Shown one piece after another: positions 1-5,677 of a stretch of DNA of 14,070 nucleotides. A model generated the notes under the pieces. It was given only the letters and a program-made list of their open reading frames with translations. It had not been told where the DNA came from and did no database searches. The position numbers and the translations under genes were made by a program. Origin of the DNA: a bacterium (GTDB lineage Bacteria > Patescibacteriota > Gracilibacteria > JAUYGZ01 > DAOVYC01); assembly GCA_030635805.1 (NCBI GenBank), contig DAOVYC010000002.1, positions 1 through 14,070 of the forward strand, written 5' to 3'. Positions within the stretch are counted from its first letter, which is position 1, and every line of letters begins with the position of its first letter.

Positions 1-99
1 AGAGTGATTTTACAATCAATAGGAAAAAGAAACAAATTCATCTCTTTTGACTTAAGATTTACAGCAAAGGCAGTCATTCTCCTACTCACTTACCATTTG

Positions 100-237
100 T
101 TTTCTTTATCTCGAGCCATCGTGCTTGTGTACCCGCGAGCCCTACCCGGCGATGTTCGCCGGGGAAAAGAAAGATGCTTGCAGGCTTGCGTCAAAGCCCG
201 TAACCCAGCACCATCTCCCAAAAGGAGATAAAGAAAA
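100..237 (+). ncRNA. Candidate structured RNA, rod-like, family unknown
   Basis: Positions 100-112 (TTTTCTTTATCTC) and 225-237 (GAGATAAAGAAAA) are perfect 13-bp complements and would close a 138-nt element. Inside it I can draw GTGCT 121-125 with AGCAC 207-211, CGCGAGCC 134-141 with GGCTTGCG 183-190 (one G-U), and a strong apical hairpin CCCGGCGA 145-152 / TCGCCGGG 156-163. The result is a rod with internal bubbles. The segment is clearly more GC-rich than its surroundings, which is typical of stable RNA in an AT-rich genome. The overall shape recalls 6S RNA, but 138 nt is short for 6S and I recognise no signature bases. I find no SRP, RNase P, tmRNA or known riboswitch core. The perfect stem works equally on the minus strand, so the strand is not proven. 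A further 6-bp hairpin (238-254) follows directly. Protein coding here is unlikely. Confidence 0.45.
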
Positions 238-254
238 GCTGGCGGAATGCCGGT

Positions 255-518
255 AAACCAAACCAAATCACATCACACCAAGACACAATTTTCCCTTCTT
301 ATCAGGATTTTCTTGGAACAAAATGTTATCAAGAAAATCTTAATTGATCAGAATAATTCCCCAATTGTTCTGTTCACCCAAAAGCCTCTCCTGTCTAAAA
401 TTTACTTCTTGTTGATAAAACGGTTATCCATACCTTTTACCACTAGAAATAAAAAAACAGCAGAGGCTTTTTTAGTGAGTAGCGAGAAATGTGTTCCGTA
501 GATCTTTGAAGATTCTTA
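255..518. other. Intergenic stretch with no supported gene
   Basis: An open frame of 84 codons crosses this stretch (247-501), but it has no recognisable motif, no plausible initiation context, and begins inside the hairpin at 238-254, so I do not call it. The only structure I see is an imperfect dyad at 441-477: CACT (441-444) pairs with AGTG (474-477), and a run of A (451-457) pairs with a run of T (468-473) around a GC/GC core. It could be a weak terminator or simply AT-rich sequence. Positions 1-99, before the candidate RNA, likewise hold nothing I can name. Confidence 0.5.
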
Positions 519-547
519 TTTACAGATATCTAAATTTCTTATAGCAT
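519..547 (+). promoter_or_regulatory. Candidate promoter of tRNA-Glu
   Basis: A -35-like TTTACA (519-524, 5/6 to consensus) is followed after 17 bp by TAGCAT (542-547, 4/6). Transcription would then begin near 554, about 10 nt before the tRNA, which is a sensible geometry. An overlapping TATAGC (540-545) with 15-bp spacing is an alternative -10. Short promoter matches occur by chance in AT-rich DNA, so this is only a candidate. Confidence 0.35.
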
Positions 548-564
548 CTCCTTGCTTACCACCC

Positions 565-639
565 GGTCCCATCGTCTAGTGGCTAGGACACCAGGTTCTC
601 ATCCTGGAAACAGGGGTTCAATTCCCCTTGGGACTACCA
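565..639 (+). tRNA. tRNA-Glu (anticodon CTC), CCA encoded
   Basis: A full cloverleaf can be drawn. The acceptor stem is GGTCCCA (565-571) with TGGGACT, including a G1-U72 wobble. The D arm carries GTCTAGTGGCTAGGAC. The anticodon stem CCAGG/CCTGG (591-595 / 602-606) encloses the loop TTCTCAT with anticodon CTC at 598-600. The T stem AGGGG/CCCCT encloses TTCAATT. The discriminator is A, and the 3' CCA is encoded at 637-639. The sequence closely resembles bacterial tRNA-Glu. CTC reads only GAG, so another glutamate tRNA with TTC is expected elsewhere in the genome to read GAA. Confidence 0.95.
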
Positions 640-777
640 TTCGACTCGCTCTCGCTCGTTCATGGTCTTTGACCCTAGTACTTCTGACGAGTCGAATGTC
701 CTGAGCAAGTGAACGTAGTGAATGAAGTCGAAAGGCATACAATGGTCTACAACCCTAGATAATCAGACAAATCGAAT
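639..777. repeat. Inverted and diverged direct repeats behind the tRNA
   Basis: ATTCGACTCG (639-648) and CGAGTCGAAT (688-697) form a perfect 10-bp inverted repeat that starts on the last base of the tRNA CCA. In addition, 662-698 and 741-777 are diverged direct copies of about 37 nt. Both begin ATGGTCT, share ACCCTAG near the middle and end TCGAATG, with about 10 mismatches. The stretch between them (698-735) contains the alternating phrases TCCTGAGC, GTGAACG, TAGTGAATG and AAGTCGAA, which look like a dispersed intergenic repeat family (inference). The second copy ends on the ATG of the next gene, so the preceding in-frame codons 722-775 are repeat DNA rather than coding sequence. Confidence 0.55.
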
Positions 778-1039
778 GCAAAAATATTTTACATATATTG
801 CCAAGTGTAGAGACGGATCATTATATACAGGGTACTGTAGAAATCTTGAGAAACGTGAGAAAAAGCATAATGATGGAGAAGGCTCTAAGTATACTCGCAC
901 ACATTTACCTGTAAAAATAATCTACTTTGAAGAATATGAGTCACAAAAAGAGGCTATGCATCGAGAAATTCAAATAAAAAAGTGGACCAGAGCAAAAAAA
1001 CTTAATTTAATTAAACATGGTCACCCAACCAAGTTATAG
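776..1039 (+). CDS. GIY-YIG domain protein, YhbQ/UPF0213-like
   Basis: This 87-residue protein is essentially one GIY-YIG nuclease domain. KYFTYIAKCRDGSLYTGY (3-20) holds the two family signature strands (F-T-Y-I for GIY and Y-T-G for YIG). It is followed by the N-L-E-K-R helix with Arg27, the H-N-x-G-x-G-x-K-Y-T-R loop (31-41), and the R-E-x-Q-I-K-K-W helix (63-70) with the conserved Glu64. Length and order match the small stand-alone YhbQ-type proteins, whose cellular role is poorly defined; related proteins have been reported to act on DNA. I start at ATG 776 rather than the in-frame codon at 722, because the extra 18 codons are repeat DNA and the family begins right at M-x-K-Y. The last 23 nt overlap the next gene's start. 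No Shine-Dalgarno motif precedes it. Confidence 0.88.
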   Translation: MQKYFTYIAKCRDGSLYTGYCRNLEKREKKHNDGEGSKYTRTHLPVKIIYFEEYESQKEAMHREIQIKKWTRAKKLNLIKHGHPTKL

Positions 1040-1691
1040 AGTAGTGAAAACTGATCTTCACTGTCATACCCAGGCCTCCTACGATTCAAATACTAAATAT
1101 GAGGATCTTATTCGGCGGTGTAAAAAGGAAGGGATAGATAAAATTGCTATTACCGATCACGACACCATCAAAGGAGCTTTGAAGCTCAAAAAACTTGCCC
1201 CAGATTTAATCATAGTCGGACAGGAAGTTAGATGTCTTAAGGGTGATATTATTGGCTTGTTTCTCACTGAAGAAATTTCAAAAAATCTTTCCCTTCGCGA
1301 AGCGGCTAAAGAAATCAAAAAACAAGGAGGGCTCGTATATATTCCTCACCTTTTTGACAGACTAAGGTCTGGTATCGGACGAAAAGGCTTTGAAAAAATC
1401 AAAGATTTGGTCGACATTATCGAAGTTTTTAACGGAAAAACTTTTTGGCCATCAATCAATAAAAAAGCTTGGAAACTAGCCAAGAAAAACAAGATTATCA
1501 TGGCAGCCGGAAGTGATTCTCATCAAGTGGAAACTATCGGAAAAACTTTCAACGAATTAGAAAGCTTTAAAACTCCACAGGAGTTTCTCTTAAATCTGAA
1601 AAATGCCAAAAGAACAGAACATTTTCTCGGCTTCAAAGCCTATTTTCGTTCCCTGATTGCCATTCTAAAATCGTTAATCAGAAAATCTTAA
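1017..1691 (+). CDS. PHP-domain phosphoesterase
   Basis: This 224-residue protein has the PHP (polymerase and histidinol phosphatase) metal-binding motifs in order: D-L-H-C-H-T (13-18, His15 and His17), I-T-D-H-D-T (45-50), Glu70 in G-Q-E-V, His111 in P-H-L-F-D-R, and G-S-D-S-H (165-169). These residues hold a two- or three-metal centre that hydrolyses phosphoester bonds. Relatives include YciV-type 5'-3' nucleases/phosphatases and DNA polymerase PHP domains. The exact substrate cannot be read from the sequence. A basic, hydrophobic tail (204-224) may pack on the core or touch membrane. The gene overlaps the GIY-YIG gene by 23 nt, suggesting co-transcription. GTG 1044, just after that gene's stop, would give the compact start V-K-T-D-L-H-C-H-T usual for the family and is a serious alternative start. 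Neither start has a Shine-Dalgarno motif. Confidence 0.88.
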   Translation: MVTQPSYRVVKTDLHCHTQASYDSNTKYEDLIRRCKKEGIDKIAITDHDTIKGALKLKKLAPDLIIVGQEVRCLKGDIIGLFLTEEISKNLSLREAAKEIKKQGGLVYIPHLFDRLRSGIGRKGFEKIKDLVDIIEVFNGKTFWPSINKKAWKLAKKNKIIMAAGSDSHQVETIGKTFNELESFKTPQEFLLNLKNAKRTEHFLGFKAYFRSLIAILKSLIRKS

Positions 1692-1714
1692 TCCTTCTAT
1701 TCCGGAGCCTTTCA

Positions 1715-1743
1715 TTGCGAACCAGAACAACCTGTATTATAGT
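1715..1743 (+). promoter_or_regulatory. Candidate ruvB promoter
   Basis: TTGCGA (1715-1720, 4/6 to the -35 consensus) and TATAGT (1738-1743, 5/6 to the -10 consensus) are separated by exactly 17 bp. The predicted start near 1750 would give ruvB a leader of about 25 nt. The -10 overlaps the first base of the GTAATTTT tandem repeat. Confidence 0.4.
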
Positions 1744-1772
1744 AATTTTGTAATTTTGAATCTTGTAATTTG
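1742..1772. repeat. GTAATTTT tandem repeat next to the ruvB start
   Basis: Two exact tandem copies of GTAATTTT (1742-1757) are followed by the degenerate unit GAATCTT and a third copy, GTAATTTG (1765-1772), ending 3 nt before the ruvB ATG. A very similar array stands directly before thyA (10312-10339). Confidence 0.6.
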
Positions 1773-1775
1773 GTT

Positions 1776-2813
1776 ATGATCGAAAGAGAAGCAGAGCGCA
1801 TCGTTGCCAGCAAAGCTCGTCAAGATAATGGCGATGCTTTTGAAAACACTCTGCGACCAAAAGATTTAAGCGAGTATGTAGGGCAAAAAGATCTCAAAAA
1901 ACAACTCCACATTGCCATTCAGGCTTGCAAAAAAAGAAAAGAACCTTTGGAACACATGCTTTTTTATGGACCCCCGGGACTTGGTAAAACTACGCTTTCC
2001 ATGATTATTTCCAAAGAAATGGGGACAGGAATCAAGGTTACTTCCGGGCCTGCTATCGAAAAACAAGGTGATTTAGCCTCTATTCTCACGAATCTTCAAG
2101 AAGGAGATATTCTTTTTATTGACGAAATTCACCGTCTCAAAACTTCCCTGGAAGAAATTCTTTACAGCGCCATGGAAGATTTCGTTCTCGACCTTATCAT
2201 CGGGAAAGGACCGTCTGCTCGAACAATGCGCATGAATCTTCCTCGCTTTACCCTCGTAGGCGCTACTACCAAAGTATCGCTCATTTCCTCACCTTTGCGT
2301 AATCGATTTGGGCATATTTTCAAGCTGAATTTCTACAACAACGAAGAAATGACTCAAATAGTCAGAAGGTCTGCCGGCATTTTGGAAACAGAACTGAGTG
2401 ACGAAGCGGCTAACAAAGTTGCCTCCTGTTCACGGTCTACACCGCGTATTGCCAATCGTCTTCTCAAGCGTGTTCGGGATTTTGCCGAATTTCAAGGTGA
2501 TCAGAGCATTTCTCTCGAAGTAGCGGATCAAGCCTTCCAAGAACTTGGGATAGATATGCTTGGTCTCGATCTCAACGATCGAGAACTTCTCAAGGTTATC
2601 ATCGAAAAATTCCGTGGCGGTCCGGTGGGACTTAGTACTCTTGCCGCCGCTACCGCCGAGGACGCCGATACTATCGAAGACGTTTACGAGCCATTTCTCA
2701 TGCAAATGGGTCTTCTGGAAAGAACCCATCGGGGGAGGATGGCCACCAAAGGAGCCTATGAACATCTTGGTCTTCAGTGGCTGGAAGAAGAAACTCAATC
2801 AAAACTATTATAA
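1776..2813 (+). CDS. ruvB: Holliday junction branch migration ATPase RuvB
   Basis: RuvB is the hexameric AAA+ motor that, with RuvA, drives branch migration of Holliday junctions before RuvC cuts them. The 345-residue product is full length and carries every expected motif: Walker A G-P-P-G-L-G-K-T (65-72), Walker B L-F-I-D-E-I-H (113-119), sensor 1 G-A-T-T-K (162-166), the arginine-finger loop S-P-L-R-N-R-F-G (172-179), sensor 2 T-P-R-I-A-N-R-L-L (222-230), and the C-terminal winged-helix DNA-binding domain with R-G-G-P-V-G-L and R-G-R-M-A-T. I chose ATG 1776 because M-I-E is the normal RuvB start; a TTG two codons upstream is possible. ruvA and ruvC are not adjacent. A candidate promoter at 1715-1743 suggests independent transcription. 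Confidence 0.97.
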   Translation: MIEREAERIVASKARQDNGDAFENTLRPKDLSEYVGQKDLKKQLHIAIQACKKRKEPLEHMLFYGPPGLGKTTLSMIISKEMGTGIKVTSGPAIEKQGDLASILTNLQEGDILFIDEIHRLKTSLEEILYSAMEDFVLDLIIGKGPSARTMRMNLPRFTLVGATTKVSLISSPLRNRFGHIFKLNFYNNEEMTQIVRRSAGILETELSDEAANKVASCSRSTPRIANRLLKRVRDFAEFQGDQSISLEVADQAFQELGIDMLGLDLNDRELLKVIIEKFRGGPVGLSTLAAATAEDADTIEDVYEPFLMQMGLLERTHRGRMATKGAYEHLGLQWLEEETQSKLL

Positions 2814-2823
2814 CTCGGAACAG

Positions 2824-2854
2824 TTGACAACAACAAAAAATCATATACCATAAG
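2824..2854 (+). promoter_or_regulatory. Candidate promoter for the 2881 gene
   Basis: A perfect -35 hexamer TTGACA (2824-2829) lies 11 nt after the ruvB stop. Possible -10 partners are TATACC (2844-2849, 14-bp spacing) or CATAAG (2849-2854, 19-bp spacing); neither has ideal geometry. The call rests mainly on the perfect -35 in a short intergenic gap. Confidence 0.3.
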
Positions 2855-2880
2855 CAACCAACCAATTGCGTATTTTAAAT

Positions 2881-3945
2881 ATGAATTTTCCGGAAACAAC
2901 CCCAGAAAACTTAAACCCCGAAATGGAAGAGGTGTATTCTCGATGTCTAAAAGTCATTGCAGACAACATATGTACACCTCACCACAGGTACATTAGAGAA
3001 GATGAGTCTGATCTCAATGAAGAAAAAAGAGAAAAAAACAAACTTAGAATTCTCTATACAGAGCTTAAATTAAGCTTAAAACTATTGGAAAACGAGCAGA
3101 AAGGAGAAGAAATTCTAACAGGAATTAAAAAAAATTTTCTAGGAAAAATGATTGAAAGTCTTGAAGAAAAAAAAGACAAGGAAGATATAAAAGCACAATG
3201 TCAAAAAGGTATCGAAAAAATTAAAACAGAAATTATCAATAGCAAAAAACCGGAAATCAAAACTATAATTAAAATAGTAGCTTTTATTGAAATAATAGAA
3301 TTGATTTCCAAAAAAATTGAAGTACTCGATGAGCAAGAATTCAAAAATTATCTTCTTTCTCTCCTAAAAAAGAATGAATTATTAAATAACGAAAGAGAAA
3401 ATGCAATTACTATTATTAATAATTTCCTAAATGAAACAATTGAGATTATTAAGAAAGGGAATAACAGAGGTGAGGTTAAAGAAAAAATAAAACAGTACCA
3501 AGGAACTATTGAAAAAATAAAATCAAAAATTACCGATAAAGAGAAGATGAAAATCGAAAACTCAGCCAAAGAAAAAGAATTAATTCTTGAGATAGCTGAA
3601 ATGTTAGAGGAGCAGGGAATGCCCGAAGAATTTATCAGAGATTTCCTGCTTTTCCTGGCAAAAAAAATGGGAGAGGCGATTGCCAAAGCGGAATTATCAC
3701 ATAAGGATTATATCTTAATCGCTCCTGAAGTAGAGCTTATATCCAGAGCTTTTGAATATGCCTGTGTTGCACAAGGGCATGAAAAAATCTTATTTAAATA
3801 CAGAGAGGATTATTATACCCTGAAAAAAGAAACAACATTAAAAACATACGATGAATATCGTCCAAGAAATATTCTTGCTTCAATATTAAAATATATAAAC
3901 GAAAAAATTTCCAAGTTATTAACCAAGCAAAGTAAAATATTTTAA
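2881..3945 (+). CDS. Unrecognised charged, helical protein
   Basis: This 354-residue protein is not recognised. It is very rich in Lys, Glu and Ile, and is predicted by eye to be almost wholly helical with coiled-coil-prone stretches (about 45-125 and 160-245). There is no signal peptide, no convincing membrane segment and no nucleotide-binding motif. The C-terminal part (about 245-354) looks more globular and contains a less biased stretch around E-Q-G-M-P-E-E-F-I-R-D-F. Codons are markedly A-rich (AAA, GAA, ATA, ATT) compared with ruvB and gatB, which suggests relaxed selection, fast evolution or acquisition. ATG 2881 is preferred over TTG 2866, but no Shine-Dalgarno motif supports either. 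Its last 27 nt overlap the convergent recO gene. A cytoplasmic structural or scaffold role is possible, but nothing proves it. Confidence 0.75.
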   Translation: MNFPETTPENLNPEMEEVYSRCLKVIADNICTPHHRYIREDESDLNEEKREKNKLRILYTELKLSLKLLENEQKGEEILTGIKKNFLGKMIESLEEKKDKEDIKAQCQKGIEKIKTEIINSKKPEIKTIIKIVAFIEIIELISKKIEVLDEQEFKNYLLSLLKKNELLNNERENAITIINNFLNETIEIIKKGNNRGEVKEKIKQYQGTIEKIKSKITDKEKMKIENSAKEKELILEIAEMLEEQGMPEEFIRDFLLFLAKKMGEAIAKAELSHKDYILIAPEVELISRAFEYACVAQGHEKILFKYREDYYTLKKETTLKTYDEYRPRNILASILKYINEKISKLLTKQSKIF

Positions 3946-4659
3946 AAAACTTTCCGATTTTCTCTTTCTATTGGTAATTGTTTCAAAAAGGCCCTGTGAG
4001 ATTTCAGTAAAAAAAGGCTGAAGATTTTTTGAAATGTCAATTTTTAATAAATCGGCAAGATTGTTTTTTTGGCAGAAAAATAAAAGCTTCACACCTTCCA
4101 GCGGGAACTCTTTACTGCTCTCATTTTTACAGTTTTCGCAAATCACATTACAGCCGGAATCCAGATAAGCTTTTTTCGAATCCCGAAGAGCATTACGGCA
4201 ATTACTGCAGATATTCATCTGCTGAATATATCCGAGGTAAGTGAGGAGTTTTAGCGTAAAAAAGGGAAGGATTATCTTATAATTATCCTTATTAACAAGC
4301 CCGAAAGCTTCCTCGGCCAAAGGATAAATTTTGTCCACAAAATGCTCTTCTTCCATAAGAATCTCTATCGTTTCCGCAAGGTACGAAAGGTAAGAAAGGA
4401 GATGAATATCTCGTGTTTTCAGGTAAGACTTCAGGAGCTTGGTTTGGGTGATTATTGGCATTCCATGACCAAAATACAACTGACAAGAAACACAATAATG
4501 CTCGTTCATCACTGCGCAATTTTTACTTTTCATATCCCTGCTTCCTTTCGCCACCACCGTAATTTTCCCCCGGTCGGGTGTAAGGAGGGTTATTATCCTA
4601 TCCTTATTTTTCCCGTGTCTCACCCGCAAGATAATCCCGTGTGTTCGGATATATTTCAT
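3919..4659 (-). CDS. recO: DNA repair protein RecO
   Basis: RecO binds DNA and SSB and works with RecR to load RecA onto gapped DNA in the RecFOR pathway. The 246-residue product has the N-terminal OB-fold typical of the family, beginning M-K-Y-I-R-T-H-G-I-I-L and including the T-P-D-R-G-K-I-T-V-V-A-K-G-S-R segment (27-41). This is followed by a helical middle and a zinc-binding pair C-S-N-C (151-154) and C-E-N-C (174-177). Length matches bacterial RecO. I start at ATG 4659 because homologues start at this strand; a GTG 30 nt upstream would add ten atypical residues. It lies 48 nt downstream of a secreted-protein gene and is probably last in a three-gene operon. Its 3' end overlaps the convergent gene by 27 nt. 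Confidence 0.92.
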   Translation of the reverse strand: MKYIRTHGIILRVRHGKNKDRIITLLTPDRGKITVVAKGSRDMKSKNCAVMNEHYCVSCQLYFGHGMPIITQTKLLKSYLKTRDIHLLSYLSYLAETIEILMEEEHFVDKIYPLAEEAFGLVNKDNYKIILPFFTLKLLTYLGYIQQMNICSNCRNALRDSKKAYLDSGCNVICENCKNESSKEFPLEGVKLLFFCQKNNLADLLKIDISKNLQPFFTEISQGLFETITNRKRKSESFLKYFTLLG

Positions 4660-4707
4660 ATCACAAATAAAGCACTGAAATAGTATCACAGGAATAAGAA
4701 TTTCAAG

Positions 4708-5298
4708 CTATTTTGCGAATGGTAGTTTTTTGTACTCTTCATTGGTATAAATCCCCGGCTCCTTGATCGAGCGGATAACCCCATCGCGAATAATTACTTG
4801 TCCTTCAACAAAAAACTTCGGTCCGGCAAAACTATTCTCCCAAAAAGTTTTAAGCAGTAGAATATTCTGTCCGTTATCAAGACTCAAATACGTCCTATTG
4901 CCATTACCCTGAGTCAAAAATCCATAATATGTCTGAAGACCGGGAGAGGTGCCTACATATTCAACAGGGGCACTCTCGTGAAATTCGGGAATAATCTCTT
5001 GTACGGGAATAATCTCTTCAGATTTTTCAAACGCCGAAATAAAGTGATAAGAAATTCCTATATTCCTACCCTCTTTTTTCTCAAAAAACCCTTCCACACA
5101 CATATTTTCCCCAATATAATCAAAAATTTCTCGCCAATTTTTCTGACTGTAAAGCCGGAGACCGTGCAAAAAGAAATAACCTTCATTATAAGAAATGTAG
5201 CCACATTCTTTCGTCCACTCCTCACTCAAATAAGCTTTTGCCTGGAGAGGAAAAGTGACAAACGTAAGAACGATAAAAAAAACAATAAAACGTTTCAT
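4708..5298 (-). CDS. Secreted protein with possible tandem OB-like modules
   Basis: This 196-residue protein starts with a clear signal peptide: K-R, a hydrophobic core F-I-V-F-F-I-V-L-T-F-V-T-F, then P-L-Q-A-K-A, with likely cleavage after residue 20 or 22. No lipobox is seen. The mature part appears to contain two related beta-rich modules, about 25-93 and 112-185. The second half of each carries a similar strand pattern: G-E-N-M-C-V-E-G-F-F in the first, and G-P-K-F-F-V-E-G-Q-V-I-I-R-D-G in the second. This resembles OB-fold strands but is an eye-level inference. I do not recognise the family. ATG 5298 is chosen over a TTG two codons earlier because M-K-R-F is a normal signal-peptide start. 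It lies 20 nt after the small membrane protein gene and upstream of recO, so all three are probably co-transcribed. Confidence 0.8.
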   Translation of the reverse strand: MKRFIVFFIVLTFVTFPLQAKAYLSEEWTKECGYISYNEGYFFLHGLRLYSQKNWREIFDYIGENMCVEGFFEKKEGRNIGISYHFISAFEKSEEIIPVQEIIPEFHESAPVEYVGTSPGLQTYYGFLTQGNGNRTYLSLDNGQNILLLKTFWENSFAGPKFFVEGQVIIRDGVIRSIKEPGIYTNEEYKKLPFAK

Positions 5299-5318
5299 AA
5301 TCAAACCAGATTAATTTC

Positions 5319-5585
5319 TTACTTCTTACTATTCTCCTTTTTCTTATGATGTTCCAGGAAGTGGGTAATTAGCTTAAGTTTTTCCGTAAGAGCAATTACC
5401 GCTTTAGCCGGAGAGGTAATATAGCTATCGACCTTATCGGCAATAATCTTAGCTTTTCTGGTCACAAAATTTATATCCCTCATGGCCATGATGAGATAGA
5501 AAATAAGGAACGAGAGAAAAAAAGCTACAAAAGCAACGCTTAAAGCGATAGCAATATTTAGAATATCTCCAGATGTTTCAAACAT
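5319..5585 (-). CDS. Small single-pass membrane protein
   Basis: This 88-residue protein has one strong transmembrane segment (about residues 10-34, L-N-I-A-I-A-L-S-V-A-F-V-A-F-F-L and onward). A charged cytoplasmic helical region follows (36-88) with R-K-A-K-I-I-A-D-K-V-D, then a basic tail H-H-K-K-K-E-N-S-K-K. This plan, a short N-terminus, one helix and an amphipathic tail, is common among unnamed small proteins in CPR genomes, but no function is established. ATG 5585 is 15 nt downstream of the predicted transcription start of the promoter at 5607-5635, so this is the first gene of an apparent operon with the secreted protein and recO. No Shine-Dalgarno motif is present. Confidence 0.78.
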   Translation of the reverse strand: MFETSGDILNIAIALSVAFVAFFLSFLIFYLIMAMRDINFVTRKAKIIADKVDSYITSPAKAVIALTEKLKLITHFLEHHKKKENSKK

Positions 5586-5606
5586 AGAATTATTTAAATC
5601 AAGACA

Positions 5607-5635
5607 ATTATAGAAAAGTAATGCTGGCTTAGCAA
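5607..5635 (-). promoter_or_regulatory. Near-consensus promoter of the membrane protein-recO operon
   Basis: Read on the minus strand, TTGCTA (5635-5630, 4/6) and a perfect TATAAT (5612-5607) are separated by exactly 17 bp. The predicted start near 5600 leaves only about 15 nt before ATG 5585. The site lies in the 92-nt gap after gatB and makes the downstream three genes independent of gatB transcription. Confidence 0.7.
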
Positions 5636-5677
5636 TTCAGCCCTGCGACATACCCTTGTGTGAAGAAAGATATATGG

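Noticed and set aside
145..163. GGCGATG...CGCC resembling the first stem of a fluoride riboswitch
   Set aside because: The second conserved half (the GATGA / GCC-type segment) is missing downstream, and no fluoride exporter or related gene follows.
4..231. 75-codon open frame starting with GTG
   Set aside because: It runs through the paired arms of the candidate structured RNA, has a coincidental basic/proline composition and no family signal, so base pairing explains the region better than coding.
100..254. 6S RNA, SRP RNA, RNase P RNA or tmRNA identity for the structured segment
   Set aside because: No GGAAG/AGCAGCC SRP core, no RNase P P4 motif and no tmRNA tRNA-like end. 6S is possible only by shape, so I left the family open.
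247..501. 84-codon open frame
   Set aside because: It starts inside a hairpin, has no motif, initiation context or promoter of its own, and its composition fits translated AT-rich noncoding DNA.
722..775. 18-residue N-terminal extension of the GIY-YIG protein
   Set aside because: These codons belong to the diverged direct repeat, and the family starts at the ATG at 776.
2430..2798. Antisense 122-codon frame within ruvB
   Set aside because: It is entirely opposite a highly conserved gene, shows low-complexity translation and has no support of its own. The same applies to the other frames opposite gatB, thyA and folA.
3925..3955. AT-only palindrome at the tail-to-tail overlap as a bidirectional terminator
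   Set aside because: It has no GC stem and lies inside coding sequence of both genes, so chance pairing of A and T runs is enough to explain it.
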